Positions 1 through 8,469 of a stretch of DNA of 64,000 bases are shown here, one piece after another. Within the stretch, counting starts at the first letter, position 1; each line of letters begins with the position of its first letter. The notes under the pieces are model-generated. The model had not been told where the DNA came from. It searched no databases and was given only the letters and a program-made list of their open reading frames with translations. The stretch is from SHVO01 sp041905795. Its GTDB lineage: Bacteria > Pseudomonadota > Alphaproteobacteria > Rhodospirillales > Rhodospirillaceae. The DNA lies in assembly GCA_041905795.1 (NCBI GenBank), contig JAYRKL010000011.1, positions 60,515 to 124,514 of the forward strand, read 5' to 3'. The translations under genes were made by a program, and so were the position numbers.

Positions 1-3000
1 CCGCCGGCGTCAATGCGCCGAACTTGGTGGTGCTCAGGCCGGCGACCTGCGCGAGCGTCAGCCCAGATACCTGACCGGAGCTGAGCGAGGCCACAACGGT
101 ATTGGCCAATGCGTTGACCTGGGTCGTGGTCAGCGATCCGACCTGACTTGACGACAGCCCGCCGAGTTGGACGGTGGAGAGGACGGCGATATCGGTGGTG
201 CTGATGGCCGCGATCTGCGCCGCCGACAGATAACCGAGTTCGGTGGAGATCAATGCCCCGAATTTCGTCGTGCTCAGGCCGGCCACCTGGGTCGTGGTCA
301 GGCCCCCGACCTGGACCGACGACAGGCCGGCGATACCGGTGTTACTGAAGGCGTTGACCTGAGTTGTGGTCAACGCGCCCACCTGCGGCACCGTCAGTCC
401 GCCGATCTGCAGGGTCGTCAGCGATGCCACCACCGTGGCGCTGAGGGTCGCGACCTGCACCGTGGTCAAGGCGCCGACTTGAGAGACGGCCAGGCCGCCG
501 AGCTGCAATGTGGTGAGCGCAGCCAGATCGGTGGTGCTGATCGCCGCGATCTGGGTGTCCGCGAAAGCGCCAAGCTGGCTTGAGGACAGCGCCCCGAATT
601 TGGTCGTGCTCAGGCCGGCGACCTGCGCCGCCGTCAGCCCCGACACCTGGCCCAGCGTCAATGACGCGACCACGGTGTTGGCCAGGGCATTGACCTGGGT
701 CGTGGTCAGCGAACCCACTTGGCTGGAGGACAAGCCGCCAAGCTGGACGGTCGTGAGGGCGGCGATGTCAGTGGTGTTGATCGCCGCCACCTGCGCCGCC
801 GACAGATAACCGAGTTCCGCCGACGTCAATGCCCCGAACTTGGTGGTGCTCAGGCCGGCCACCTGGGTCGTGGTCAGGCCCCCGACCTGGACCGACGACA
901 GACCGGCGATGACGGTGTTGCTGAAGGCGTTGACCTGAGTGCTCGACAGGGCGGCGATCTGCGGGACGGTGAGCCCGCTGACCTGGCCGGTCGTGATCGC
1001 GCCAAGGACCGTGGCGGACAGGCTCTGGACCTGGGTCGTGCTGAGCGCCCCGATCTGAGTCGAGGACAATCCGCCGAGCTGGACCGTCGTAAGAACAACG
1101 ATATCGGTAGTGGAGATGGCCGAGATTTGCGTGGCGGCAAACGCGCCGAGTTCGCCGGCGGTCAGCGCGCCGAACTTCGTGGTGCTGAGTCCGCCGATCT
1201 GAGCAGACGTCAGGCCCGACACCTGGCCCAGAGTCAGTGAAGCGACCACGGTGTTGGCCAGCGCGTTGACCTGAGTGGTGGTCAGAGACCCGACCTGGCT
1301 TGACGACAAACCGCCAAGCTGGAGCGTCGTCAGGGCGGCGATGTCGGTGGTGTTGATCGCAGAAATCTGCGCCGCCGACAGGGAGCCGAGCTGGGCCGAC
1401 GTCAGCGCGCCGAACTTCGTCGTCGTCAGCCCCCCGACCTGGGCGAGCGTCAACCCCGACACCTGGCCGAAGCTGAGCGACGCCACCACCGTGTTGGCCA
1501 GCGCGTTGACCTGGGTCGTGGTCAGCGACCCGACCTGGCTTGACGACAGCCCGCCGAGCTGAACGGTGGTGAGCGCGGCGATATCGGTGGTGTTGATCGC
1601 GGAAATCTGCGACGCCGACAGGAACCCGAGTTCCGCCGAGGTCAGCGCCCCGAACTTGGTCGTGCTCAGGCTGCCGACCTGAGTCGTGGTCAGGCCCGCG
1701 ACTTGCGCCGCTGAAAGCCCCGCGATCACCGTGTTGCTGAAAAGGTTGATCTGCGTGGTCGTGAAAGCGCCGATCTGGCTCGCCGATAGCCCCCCGGCCT
1801 GGATGGTCGTCAGCGCCTGGACCACCGTCGCGTTCAGCGCCGCCAGCTGCAGCGTCGCCAGCGCACCGATCTGCGCGGCCGACAGGCCGCCCAGCTGTAC
1901 GGTCGTCAAAACCGCGATATCCGTGGTGCTGATGGAGGTGAGCTGACTGTCCGTCAGCATGCCAAGCTCAACCGCGGTGATCGCGCCGAACTTGGTCGTC
2001 GTCAGGCCGCCGATCTGGATGGTGGTGAGGCCGCCCAGCTGCGCGGTCGAAAGGCCCGCAAGGGCGGTGGCGGCCAAAGCATTGATCTGCGTGGTCGTGA
2101 AAGCGCCGACCTGGGCCGCCGACAGACCGCCGAGCTGAATCGTGGTCAGCACGGCGGCGGCGGCGGTGGCGATCGCCCGCAGCTGGTCGGCGGTGAAGAG
2201 GCCGAGTTCCACCGCCGTCAGCGCGCCGAACTTGGTCGTGGTCAAGCCGCCGATCTGCGCGGTCGAGAGGCCGCCGATCTGGACGGTCGAAAGCGCGGCG
2301 AGAACGGAGGCGCCGAAGGCGTTGATCTGCGTGGTCGTGAAAGCGCCGACCTGAACGCCCGACAACCCGCCCAATTGGGATGTCGTCAGGACCGCCATGT
2401 CGGCGGCGCTGATGGACTGCAGCTGCAGCGACGTGAGAAGCCCCAGTTCCACGCCGGTCAGGCTGGCGAATTTGGTGGTGGTCAGACCGCCGATCTGGCT
2501 GGTGGTCAGGCCGCCCAGCTGAAGCGTCGAGAGGCCGGCGATGACGGTGCCGCTGAAGGCGTTGATCTGCGTGGTCGTGAATCCGGCGATCTGCACATCC
2601 GACAGGCCGGCCAGCTGCACCGTGGACAGGACCGCGATATCGGCGGCGGTGATGGACTGCAGCTGGGTGCCGGTGAACAAGCCGAGTTCGGTGGCGGTCA
2701 ACGCGCCGAACTTGGTCGTGGTCAAGCCGCCGATCTGGGTCGTGGTCAGGCCGGCGATCTGGGCGGCGGACAAGCCCGCGATATTGGCGGCGGACAAGGC
2801 GTTGAGCTGCGTGGTGGTGAGGGCGGCGACCTGGGTCCCCGAGAGACCGCCCAGCTGGACCGACGACAGGTTGGCGACGTTGGTGGTGACGAGCGCCTTG
2901 ACCTGGGCGCTGCCGAGGGCGCCAAGCTGTGTCGCCGACAATCCGGCAAGCTGCACGGTCGTCAGCGCCGCGATGTCGGTCGTATTGATCGCCGCGACCT

Positions 3001-3619
3001 GATCGGCTTCGAAGCCGGCCAGTTCACCCGGCGTCAGTGCGCCGAATTTGGTGGTGGTCAGCGCCGCGATCTGCGTGGTCGTCAACCCGTCCACCTGGGT
3101 GGTCGACAGCGACCGGATGTCGGTCGTGCTGAAGGCGTTGAGCTGGGTGGTCGTGAACGCCCCGATCTGGCCCGACGACAGGCCGCCGAGCTGCACGGTG
3201 CTCAACAACGCCACATTGGTGGTGTTGAGAGCCGACACCTGCGCGGCGGAGAACGCGCCAAGCTCCAGCGGCTTGAGTGCGGCGAATTTGGTGGTGGTGA
3301 GCGCCGCCACCTGAGTCGTGGTCAATCCGCTGATCTGGCCGGCTGACAGGTCGCCGATCCCGGTGGTGCTGAAGGCGTTGACCTGGGTCGTGGTCAGCAG
3401 GCCGACTTGGCTCGACGTCAATCCGGAGATCTGCGTCGTCGTCAGCCAGGCAATGTCGGTGGTAGTGATCGCGTTGATCTGCGTCGCCTGCAGGACCGCG
3501 AGCTGGGTCGGCTGGAAGCCGCTGAACTGCGTCGTCGAGAACGACGCAATGTCCGTCGTCGTCAATGCGGCAACGGCGGTGGTCGAAAGCGCGGCGATAT
3601 CGGTGGACGTGAGGGGCAT
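1..3619 (-). CDS. Giant octapeptide-repeat protein, 5' part (C-terminus outside window)
   Basis: An uninterrupted minus-strand frame runs from an ATG at 3619 to the left edge: 1206 complete codons and no stop. From about residue 3 the protein is nothing but an 8-residue unit, [LFI]-[ST]-x-[TS]-[QKED]-[VILF]-x-[AGS], typified by LTTTQVGA and LTTTKFGA, roughly 150 tandem copies. The hydrophobic residues fall at positions 1 and 6, so a solenoid or fibrous fold is likely. There is no N-terminal signal peptide. Type I secretion through a C-terminal signal, or a cytoplasmic role, both remain open because the C-terminus is not visible. No ATG, GTG or TTG lies upstream before an in-frame stop near 3710, so this start is the first available, although its ribosome-binding site is weak. 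Similar Thr/Gln-rich repeats in alphaproteobacteria are usually left as hypothetical or 'beta strand repeat' proteins. The frame is certain; the function is unknown. Confidence 0.85.
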   Translation of the reverse strand, partial: MPLTSTDIAALSTTAVAALTTTDIASFSTTQFSGFQPTQLAVLQATQINAITTTDIAWLTTTQISGLTSSQVGLLTTTQVNAFSTTGIGDLSAGQISGLTTTQVAALTTTKFAALKPLELGAFSAAQVSALNTTNVALLSTVQLGGLSSGQIGAFTTTQLNAFSTTDIRSLSTTQVDGLTTTQIAALTTTKFGALTPGELAGFEADQVAAINTTDIAALTTVQLAGLSATQLGALGSAQVKALVTTNVANLSSVQLGGLSGTQVAALTTTQLNALSAANIAGLSAAQIAGLTTTQIGGLTTTKFGALTATELGLFTGTQLQSITAADIAVLSTVQLAGLSDVQIAGFTTTQINAFSGTVIAGLSTLQLGGLTTSQIGGLTTTKFASLTGVELGLLTSLQLQSISAADMAVLTTSQLGGLSGVQVGAFTTTQINAFGASVLAALSTVQIGGLSTAQIGGLTTTKFGALTAVELGLFTADQLRAIATAAAAVLTTIQLGGLSAAQVGAFTTTQINALAATALAGLSTAQLGGLTTIQIGGLTTTKFGAITAVELGMLTDSQLTSISTTDIAVLTTVQLGGLSAAQIGALATLQLAALNATVVQALTTIQAGGLSASQIGAFTTTQINLFSNTVIAGLSAAQVAGLTTTQVGSLSTTKFGALTSAELGFLSASQISAINTTDIAALTTVQLGGLSSSQVGSLTTTQVNALANTVVASLSFGQVSGLTLAQVGGLTTTKFGALTSAQLGSLSAAQISAINTTDIAALTTLQLGGLSSSQVGSLTTTQVNALANTVVASLTLGQVSGLTSAQIGGLSTTKFGALTAGELGAFAATQISAISTTDIVVLTTVQLGGLSSTQIGALSTTQVQSLSATVLGAITTGQVSGLTVPQIAALSSTQVNAFSNTVIAGLSSVQVGGLTTTQVAGLSTTKFGALTSAELGYLSAAQVAAINTTDIAALTTVQLGGLSSSQVGSLTTTQVNALANTVVASLTLGQVSGLTAAQVAGLSTTKFGALSSSQLGAFADTQIAAISTTDLAALTTLQLGGLAVSQVGALTTVQVATLSATVVASLTTLQIGGLTVPQVGALTTTQVNAFSNTGIAGLSSVQVGGLTTTQVAGLSTTKFGALISTELGYLSAAQIAAISTTDIAVLSTVQLGGLSSSQVGSLTTTQVNALANTVVASLSSGQVSGLTLAQVAGLSTTKFGALTPA
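21..3308 (-). repeat. Nested coding repeat: 24-bp octads in 240/336-bp super-repeats
   Basis: The TTKF-type octad recurs with its plus-strand core (aaYttSgtSgt) starting at 21, 261, 597, 837, 1173, 1413, 1653, 1989, 2229, 2469, 2709, 3045 and 3285. Every interval is exactly 240 or 336 bp, that is 10 or 14 octads of 24 bp. No interval departs from a multiple of 24, so the array has grown or shrunk only by whole octads. The long super-repeat carries four extra octads that resemble others inside the array. Confidence 0.9.
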
Positions 3620-4077
3620 TGAAGCGGTCGGCGCCGCGGTTCCTGAGAGTTTGGGCAGGTCGCGATTGCGTCTTCGACGACGCAGTTCGAACTGTCTGCA
3701 CGTGAGTCTTCAGGAGAATAATAAACGCTGCATTAATCGCGCGCGTTAAAAACGTGCATGCTCGGCGCGCACGGCGGCCGCGGCGAAGAAAATTCGTCGC
3801 GAGCCGAATGCAGCGAAATGCCGCACGCACTTTCGCGAGATCGCTATCGCAGGTTGGGCATTCCTCAAAACGGCACGGGACCGCGCACCAGCCGGGACGC
3901 ATCGGCGACAGAAACCATCGTGGCGAAACCATCGCCGCGGCCTCCGCTCTCATCGCCGCCCCGTCCATCGGGCGCCCCGGTTGGTTGATACCGATCAATT
4001 CGCGTCCGTCGTGGGGGCTGCAATATCCGGGGGAAATCGGACTGCGGGCACGATCCCGGCGCGATCAAGGTGGAGTG
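3620..4077. other. Divergent intergenic region, repeat gene / hemN
   Basis: This 458-bp gap separates the giant minus-strand gene from hemN on the plus strand, so it must hold both promoters. The part next to the repeat gene (about 3700-3740) is AT-richer, with aataataaacg. The hemN side carries an FNR/FixK box at 3985-3998. Both strands hold open frames here, but they are arginine-rich, without family resemblance, and look like GC-driven shadows. I see no RNA gene. Confidence 0.6.
3985..3998. promoter_or_regulatory. FNR/FixK-type box upstream of hemN
   Basis: The sequence TTGAT-ACCG-ATCAA is a perfect palindrome matching the FNR/FixK consensus TTGAT-N4-ATCAA. It lies about 80 bp upstream of the hemN start, a workable place for an activator site. 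hemN is a standard FNR/FixK target because it replaces the oxygen-requiring HemF when oxygen is low. Site seen directly; regulator inferred. Confidence 0.85.
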
Positions 4078-5409
4078 ATGATGGACAGAACCGGCTACCT
4101 GCTGCGGACATACGATCTGCCGGTCCCGCGCTATACCAGCTATCCGACGGCGCCGCATTTCTCGCCCAATTTCGGGTGCGCGAGTTATGCCAAGCAATTG
4201 GCGAAACTCCCCGCCGGCGCCGATCTGTCGCTGTACGTGCATTTTCCCTTCTGCAAGTCCCTTTGCTGGTACTGCGGTTGCACGATGAAGGTCAGCCGCA
4301 ACGTAAAGGCCATGTCCGCCTACACCGCCGCGGTTTGCCGCGAGATCGCCACGGTGGCCTCCAGCCTCGGCCGGCGCCGCGGCGTCAGCCACATCCATTT
4401 CGGCGGCGGCACGCCGACCTGGGGCCCTCGCGAGGGCCGCGCAGAGGTCATGCACGCCATCCGGACCGCCTTCGACGTTCGCGACGACGCCGAAATCGCC
4501 ATCGAAATCGACCCCCGCACCATGAGCGAAGGCGAGGCGCAGGAACTGGCCGGCTTGGGCTTCAACCGGGCCAGCCTCGGCGTGCAGGATTTCGATCCGG
4601 CGGTCCAGGAAGCCATCAACCGCATCCAATCCCCTGCCCTGGTCGCCCGGGTCGCCGACGAGCTGCGGCGGGCCGGCATCACCCGGCTCAACCTGGATCT
4701 GATCTACGGCCTGCCCCTGCAAACGGTGGAAAGCGTCCGGCACACCGTCGACATGGCAATGGCTCTGGACCCGCGGCGGATCGCGTTGTTCGGCTATGCC
4801 CATGTGCCGTGGATGAAAAAGCACCAGAGCCTGCTGGAGGTGCACCCGCTGCCGTCGGCCGAGGAACGCTACGCGCTGTTCGAGGCCGCCCGCGCCGGCA
4901 TCCTCGCGCGCGGTTTCCGCCAGATCGGCCTGGACCACTTTGCCCATCCTGCCGACGAAATGGCGGTGGCGGACGCCGAACAGGCCTTGCACCGGAACTT
5001 CCAGGGGTACACCACCGACACAGCCCCGGTCCTGTTGGGGTTCGGCGCCTCGGCGATCAGCGCCCTGCCCGGCGCCTACGCCCAGAACGACACCGGCATA
5101 GAATCCTACAAGGCCAGCATAAACCAAGGCGGGCTCGCGACCGCGCGCGGACGGCTGTTGACGCGCGACGACCAGCGCCGCCGGGATCTCATCATGGCGT
5201 TGATGTGCCGTTATGAGGCCGAGGTGCCCGCCGATCTGGCCGACGCCGCCGCGCAGGCGCTTTCGCCGCTGGTGGCGGATGGGCTTTGCTTCTGGGAGGA
5301 ACACACCCTCAAGGTTCCCGCCGAGGCCAGGCCGTGGGTGCGCGTTGTGGCGTCCTGCTTCGACGCTTACCATACCCCAACCCCAGGTCGACACGCGCGC
5401 GCGGTATGA
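4078..5409 (+). CDS. hemN: Oxygen-independent coproporphyrinogen III oxidase
   Basis: A cytoplasmic radical-SAM enzyme that converts coproporphyrinogen III to protoporphyrinogen IX in anaerobic haem synthesis. The protein is 443 aa, close to E. coli HemN (457). Near the N-terminus Cys59, Cys63, Cys66 and Cys68 form the CxxxCxxCxC signature that marks true HemN rather than HemW-like paralogues. Downstream are HFGGGTPT (SAM binding), an EIDPR strand and the NLDLIYGLP motif. The frame is open further upstream to 3754, but AAGGTGGAG just before the tandem ATG pair at 4078/4081 and the family N-terminus YLLRTYDLPVPRYTSYP fix the start here. An FNR/FixK box lies upstream, so expression under low oxygen is expected. 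It appears monocistronic. Confidence 0.95.
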   Translation: MMDRTGYLLRTYDLPVPRYTSYPTAPHFSPNFGCASYAKQLAKLPAGADLSLYVHFPFCKSLCWYCGCTMKVSRNVKAMSAYTAAVCREIATVASSLGRRRGVSHIHFGGGTPTWGPREGRAEVMHAIRTAFDVRDDAEIAIEIDPRTMSEGEAQELAGLGFNRASLGVQDFDPAVQEAINRIQSPALVARVADELRRAGITRLNLDLIYGLPLQTVESVRHTVDMAMALDPRRIALFGYAHVPWMKKHQSLLEVHPLPSAEERYALFEAARAGILARGFRQIGLDHFAHPADEMAVADAEQALHRNFQGYTTDTAPVLLGFGASAISALPGAYAQNDTGIESYKASINQGGLATARGRLLTRDDQRRRDLIMALMCRYEAEVPADLADAAAQALSPLVADGLCFWEEHTLKVPAEARPWVRVVASCFDAYHTPTPGRHARAV

Positions 5410-5557
5410 AGTGGAATAGTTTCAACTCACTCGCCTGAGTAGAGCCCCGGCGCAGTGAGATAATTTGAAGTCGCTATCGTCTTCCGGGTTCCGCTTGGAA
5501 TCGCCGTCCCCGTGACTTAACACAGGATGTGCAACGGGGGTTGCGGCGGGGAAACAG

Positions 5558-7210
5558 ATGTCAAACTCTCTCGAAGACGGCATTCTCAGCCGCTCGAATA
5601 TCCTCATCATAGACGGCGACAAGGACGTGCTCGACCGTCTGGAGCGCTATCTCTTGCTGGGCGCGACCCGCAAGGTCCACACCGCCACCTCGCCGCTGCT
5701 TGCGTTGCGCGTCATCCAGGATACCAAAGCCGCGGTCGACTGCATCATTTGCGCCAACAAGTCCGGCAAGCTCGCCGCCATCGAGTTTCTGGAGAACCTC
5801 CGCCAGGGACGGTGGAGCAACCGGCTGCGCAAAGTCCCGCTTATCCTGCTGTTGAACAGGCTGGACGAGAACGTCGTCCAGCAAGCCGACGGCCTTGGCG
5901 CGAACGGCTACCTGATCGGCGAACTCGATCGGGACACGGTCATCGACACCGTCACAAAAGTCCTGGCGCATGGCGAAGCCGAAGGCCCCCTTGCGCGGTT
6001 TCCCCTGGCCCATGTCCGGGTCGGCGGCGCCGACATGCTTTTGATCCCTCTCGCCGAGGATTTCGCGGCGCTTGCGAACGCCCAGCAACAGGCCGTGATG
6101 GAAAAACTGCAGGCCGCGGCCACGACCGCGCGGCTGGGCGGCGCCATCATCCCGGTATGGATGACGTCTGCCGATACCATCGGCTTCGTCGCACCCGCGG
6201 ATTTCCATAGCGCGCTCGGCGCCCTGACCGCCGATTTCATCCGCGTCAACATCAACCGGCGCCTGTCGATGCCGCGGGATATCGGCGTCAGCAGCGGCGC
6301 CGCACGCGGTCAGCCGTTCTACGCGGCGACGGCGGAGGCGGGCGCGGCCAGTTTCGGCGTCGGAGCGGGCGCCGGAGCGGCCACCGCGCCCGGAGCCTCG
6401 GCGTCCGGCAGTGACACCGGCGGCGGAAGTCCGCGCGCGAAAGGCCCGGGAAGCCGGGCGGAGACCGGCACCGACCCCATGAGCCGCCCGATGGGTCCGG
6501 AGGACGTGACCAAAGTCATTGCCGCCTTCAAGCAGCTGGGACCCGAAAAATTCCTGAAGGCGTTCATGCGTCAGCAGGCGGTCACGCGGCTGACCCCCGG
6601 CAAAGCCCTGCCGATCCTGACTGAATATTACTTCAGCCTGGACGCCTTGCGTCAGGCGCTGTACCGCGAAGTCGACATGCGCGGATCGAGCAATATGTTC
6701 GGCGAACTCACGCTGGCGCTCGATCAGGCCATTCTGCGCTCGGTCAAATACCTTCCCAATGTCAGCACGCCGTTCTCGCTGAACCTGAACGTGCAGACGG
6801 TCTTCACCAAACCCTTCGAGGGCTTCCTGGAAGAAGCCCCCACCGACCGGCTCACCATCGAATTCCGTCAGCCGAATATCGTCGAATTCTACGATGAGTA
6901 CGTCATCGCCCGGACCATGCTCGAGAACAAGGGCATCCGCATCGCGGTGGACGGCATCCTGCCCGACACCCTGGGCCTGGTTAACCTGGAATATATCGGC
7001 GCCTACATGGCCAAGGTGCACTGGGGCGAGGGTGCCAAGGAAGGCTTCGAGGCGCGGAGCAAGGCCCTCAAGCGCATCCTCGACGAGAAGGTGGAAATCG
7101 TGCTGACCCGGGTGGATGAGAAGAACGCGATCAGCCTGGGCAACGCGCTGGGGATTGAACGCTTCCAGGGCCGGCTGGTCGACGACCTGGTCAACCGTTC
7201 CGCCGCCTGA
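5558..7210 (+). CDS. Degenerate receiver + EAL-like domain protein
   Basis: A 550-aa cytoplasmic protein. Residues about 14-125 align with response-regulator receivers, but the phospho-acceptor Asp is replaced (DCIICANKS; Ala66 at the Asp position) and the conserved Lys near the end is missing (YLIGEL). Residues about 250-305 are a Gly/Ala/Ser-rich linker. The C-terminal part, about 330-550, has the layout of an EAL phosphodiesterase (LTIEFRQPNIVEFYDEYVIA, then IRIAVDGI, then FQGRLVD), but no EAL triad or metal ligands are visible, so cyclic-di-GMP hydrolysis is unlikely. A phosphorylation-independent scaffold or c-di-GMP-sensing role is possible. The receiver core resembles those at 37880-38320 and 40185-40607. 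The start follows GGCGGGGAAACAG. Confidence 0.7.
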   Translation: MSNSLEDGILSRSNILIIDGDKDVLDRLERYLLLGATRKVHTATSPLLALRVIQDTKAAVDCIICANKSGKLAAIEFLENLRQGRWSNRLRKVPLILLLNRLDENVVQQADGLGANGYLIGELDRDTVIDTVTKVLAHGEAEGPLARFPLAHVRVGGADMLLIPLAEDFAALANAQQQAVMEKLQAAATTARLGGAIIPVWMTSADTIGFVAPADFHSALGALTADFIRVNINRRLSMPRDIGVSSGAARGQPFYAATAEAGAASFGVGAGAGAATAPGASASGSDTGGGSPRAKGPGSRAETGTDPMSRPMGPEDVTKVIAAFKQLGPEKFLKAFMRQQAVTRLTPGKALPILTEYYFSLDALRQALYREVDMRGSSNMFGELTLALDQAILRSVKYLPNVSTPFSLNLNVQTVFTKPFEGFLEEAPTDRLTIEFRQPNIVEFYDEYVIARTMLENKGIRIAVDGILPDTLGLVNLEYIGAYMAKVHWGEGAKEGFEARSKALKRILDEKVEIVLTRVDEKNAISLGNALGIERFQGRLVDDLVNRSAA

Positions 7211-7250
7211 GCGCGTATCGGATAGCCGGAACGCCCTTCCACACGCCCCG

Positions 7251-7285
7251 GAAAAGAAAAACCCGCCCCGGCGTCAGGGCGGGTT
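7251..7285 (-). terminator. Rho-independent terminator of the MarR/thioesterase operon
   Basis: On the minus strand AACCCGCC pairs with GGCGGGTT (7260-7267 with 7278-7285) around a 10-nt loop and is followed by TTTTTCTTTT. The stem overlaps the thioesterase stop codon. Confidence 0.85.
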
Positions 7286-7694
7286 ACGCACCCACGAACG
7301 CCATCATGCTTTGGCGCAGGTCGTCGGGAAGCGGCGCAGGCGCCAAGGGATCGACGGCGGTGTAGACCAGGGTGATGGCCGCCTTGAATCGCGCCTCGCC
7401 CCCGCAGGCGCAATCGATCTCCAGGTCGAACGACGACCGCCCGATCTTGGCGACGCGCAGCGAGAACGTCAGCTTATCGCCCAGCCTGCTCGGCTTCAGG
7501 AAATCCACGGCGATGTGTTTGGTGGGCGTGCCGTGGCGGCGTTTCAGGTGCAGTTCGCGGAAACTGACGCCCAGCGCCTCCTCGAACCAGCGTTCGACGG
7601 TCTCGTTCACCATCTCCAGGTAACGCGGATAGAACACGATGCCCGCCGCATCGACATGGGCGAACCGCACGGTGATCTCGATCGTGAACGGCAT
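7284..7694 (-). CDS. Acyl-CoA thioesterase, hotdog fold (4-hydroxybenzoyl-CoA type)
   Basis: A 136-aa single-domain hotdog protein of the usual length for 4-hydroxybenzoyl-CoA/YbgC-type thioesterases. The N-terminal FAHVDAAGIVFYPRYLEM contains the family Asp of the HVDxxGxVxxxxY motif, followed by the long helix ending FEEALG. It should hydrolyse an acyl- or aryl-CoA in the cytoplasm. It starts 8 bp after the MarR gene and a terminator sits on its stop, so the two form a short operon. Given the aromatic-CoA genes at 21-35 kb, a housekeeping role releasing CoA from stalled aromatic thioesters is plausible, but the substrate cannot be read from sequence. Confidence 0.85.
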   Translation of the reverse strand: MPFTIEITVRFAHVDAAGIVFYPRYLEMVNETVERWFEEALGVSFRELHLKRRHGTPTKHIAVDFLKPSRLGDKLTFSLRVAKIGRSSFDLEIDCACGGEARFKAAITLVYTAVDPLAPAPLPDDLRQSMMAFVGA

Positions 7695-7702
7695 AAATGC
7701 GT

Positions 7703-8326
7703 TCAGCGCGCGCGACGGCCGCGTTTGCCCGCCGCGGGCTCGACGCGGATGACCTTCTTCGCCGCCGCGCGCGGCCCCTTGCCGGCGGCGTCGAAACTGG
7801 CCCCCCGCACCTTTTCCTTGGTGCTGGCCAGCAGGTTCATGAATTGGCCGACATCGGACGCGGACAGGCCGCCGAACAAGGTGTTGATCCAGGATTCATG
7901 CTTCTCGGCCATGTCGCGGAATAGCATCTGCCCCTTGGCGCTGAGCGAAACCACGAACGAGCGCCGGTCGGTCTTGGAGACCTGGCGCTCCACCAGACCT
8001 TCGCCGATCAGGCGCCGGACAATGCCGGTGACATTGCCGTTGGAGACCATCAGCCGCTCGGACAGGGTGCTCATGGTCAACCCCTCCGGCGCGCGGTCGA
8101 GCTGCGCCATCAGGTCGAACTGCGGCAAGGTCACCGAGAAATGGCCTTCGAGCTGCGCGCGGATCTTGGTTTCGATCAGCATGGTGCAGGTCAGGAGGCG
8201 CAGCCACAGCCGCAGGTTCTCGTGGCGACCGTAGCCGACCATCTCGTAGTCGCGCAGCTGGACCAGGTTGTCGGGTCCCGATGTCATGAGAACAGATGGT
8301 GCATTGAGGAACCGCGGGCCTTCCAT
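7703..8326 (-). CDS. MarR-family transcriptional regulator
   Basis: A winged-helix regulator of up to 207 aa. The DNA-binding core is visible as FDLMAQLDRAPEGLTMSTLSERL, then the recognition segment VSNGNVTGIVRRLIGEGLVER, then the wing KTDRRSFVVSLSAKG. The C-terminal 40 residues are a Lys/Arg/Ala-rich tail beyond the usual MarR length. Start choice is uncertain: ATG 8326 is the longest, while ATG 8287 (MTSGPD) or 8242 would also leave an intact domain. It is the first gene of an operon with the thioesterase and probably senses an aromatic acid or CoA ester, as related regulators of aromatic degradation do; the ligand is unknown. Confidence 0.85.
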   Translation of the reverse strand: MEGPRFLNAPSVLMTSGPDNLVQLRDYEMVGYGRHENLRLWLRLLTCTMLIETKIRAQLEGHFSVTLPQFDLMAQLDRAPEGLTMSTLSERLMVSNGNVTGIVRRLIGEGLVERQVSKTDRRSFVVSLSAKGQMLFRDMAEKHESWINTLFGGLSASDVGQFMNLLASTKEKVRGASFDAAGKGPRAAAKKVIRVEPAAGKRGRRAR

Positions 8327-8469
8327 CCCAGGCGGACAGCGGAAGAAGCCGATATCTTAGGTTCAATCGGCGGGCGGCACAACAACGCTTTATGTGTGAA
8401 CTATCCCTCACCGCCGCGCTGCGCCGCACGCTAAGATGCCCGCCGGCACCCTGTCCATCCGGAGACACC

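Noticed and set aside
1..3619. CRISPR array or plus-strand coding repeats
   Set aside because: The repeat units are contiguous 24-bp coding octads without spacers, and the plus-strand and other minus-strand frames are shadows with no octad register running through; only the minus frame from 3619 is open throughout.
3865..5394. Long minus-strand frame (509 aa) opposite hemN
   Set aside because: It mirrors hemN, whose motifs, box and ribosome-binding site are all on the plus strand; the antisense product has no family features.
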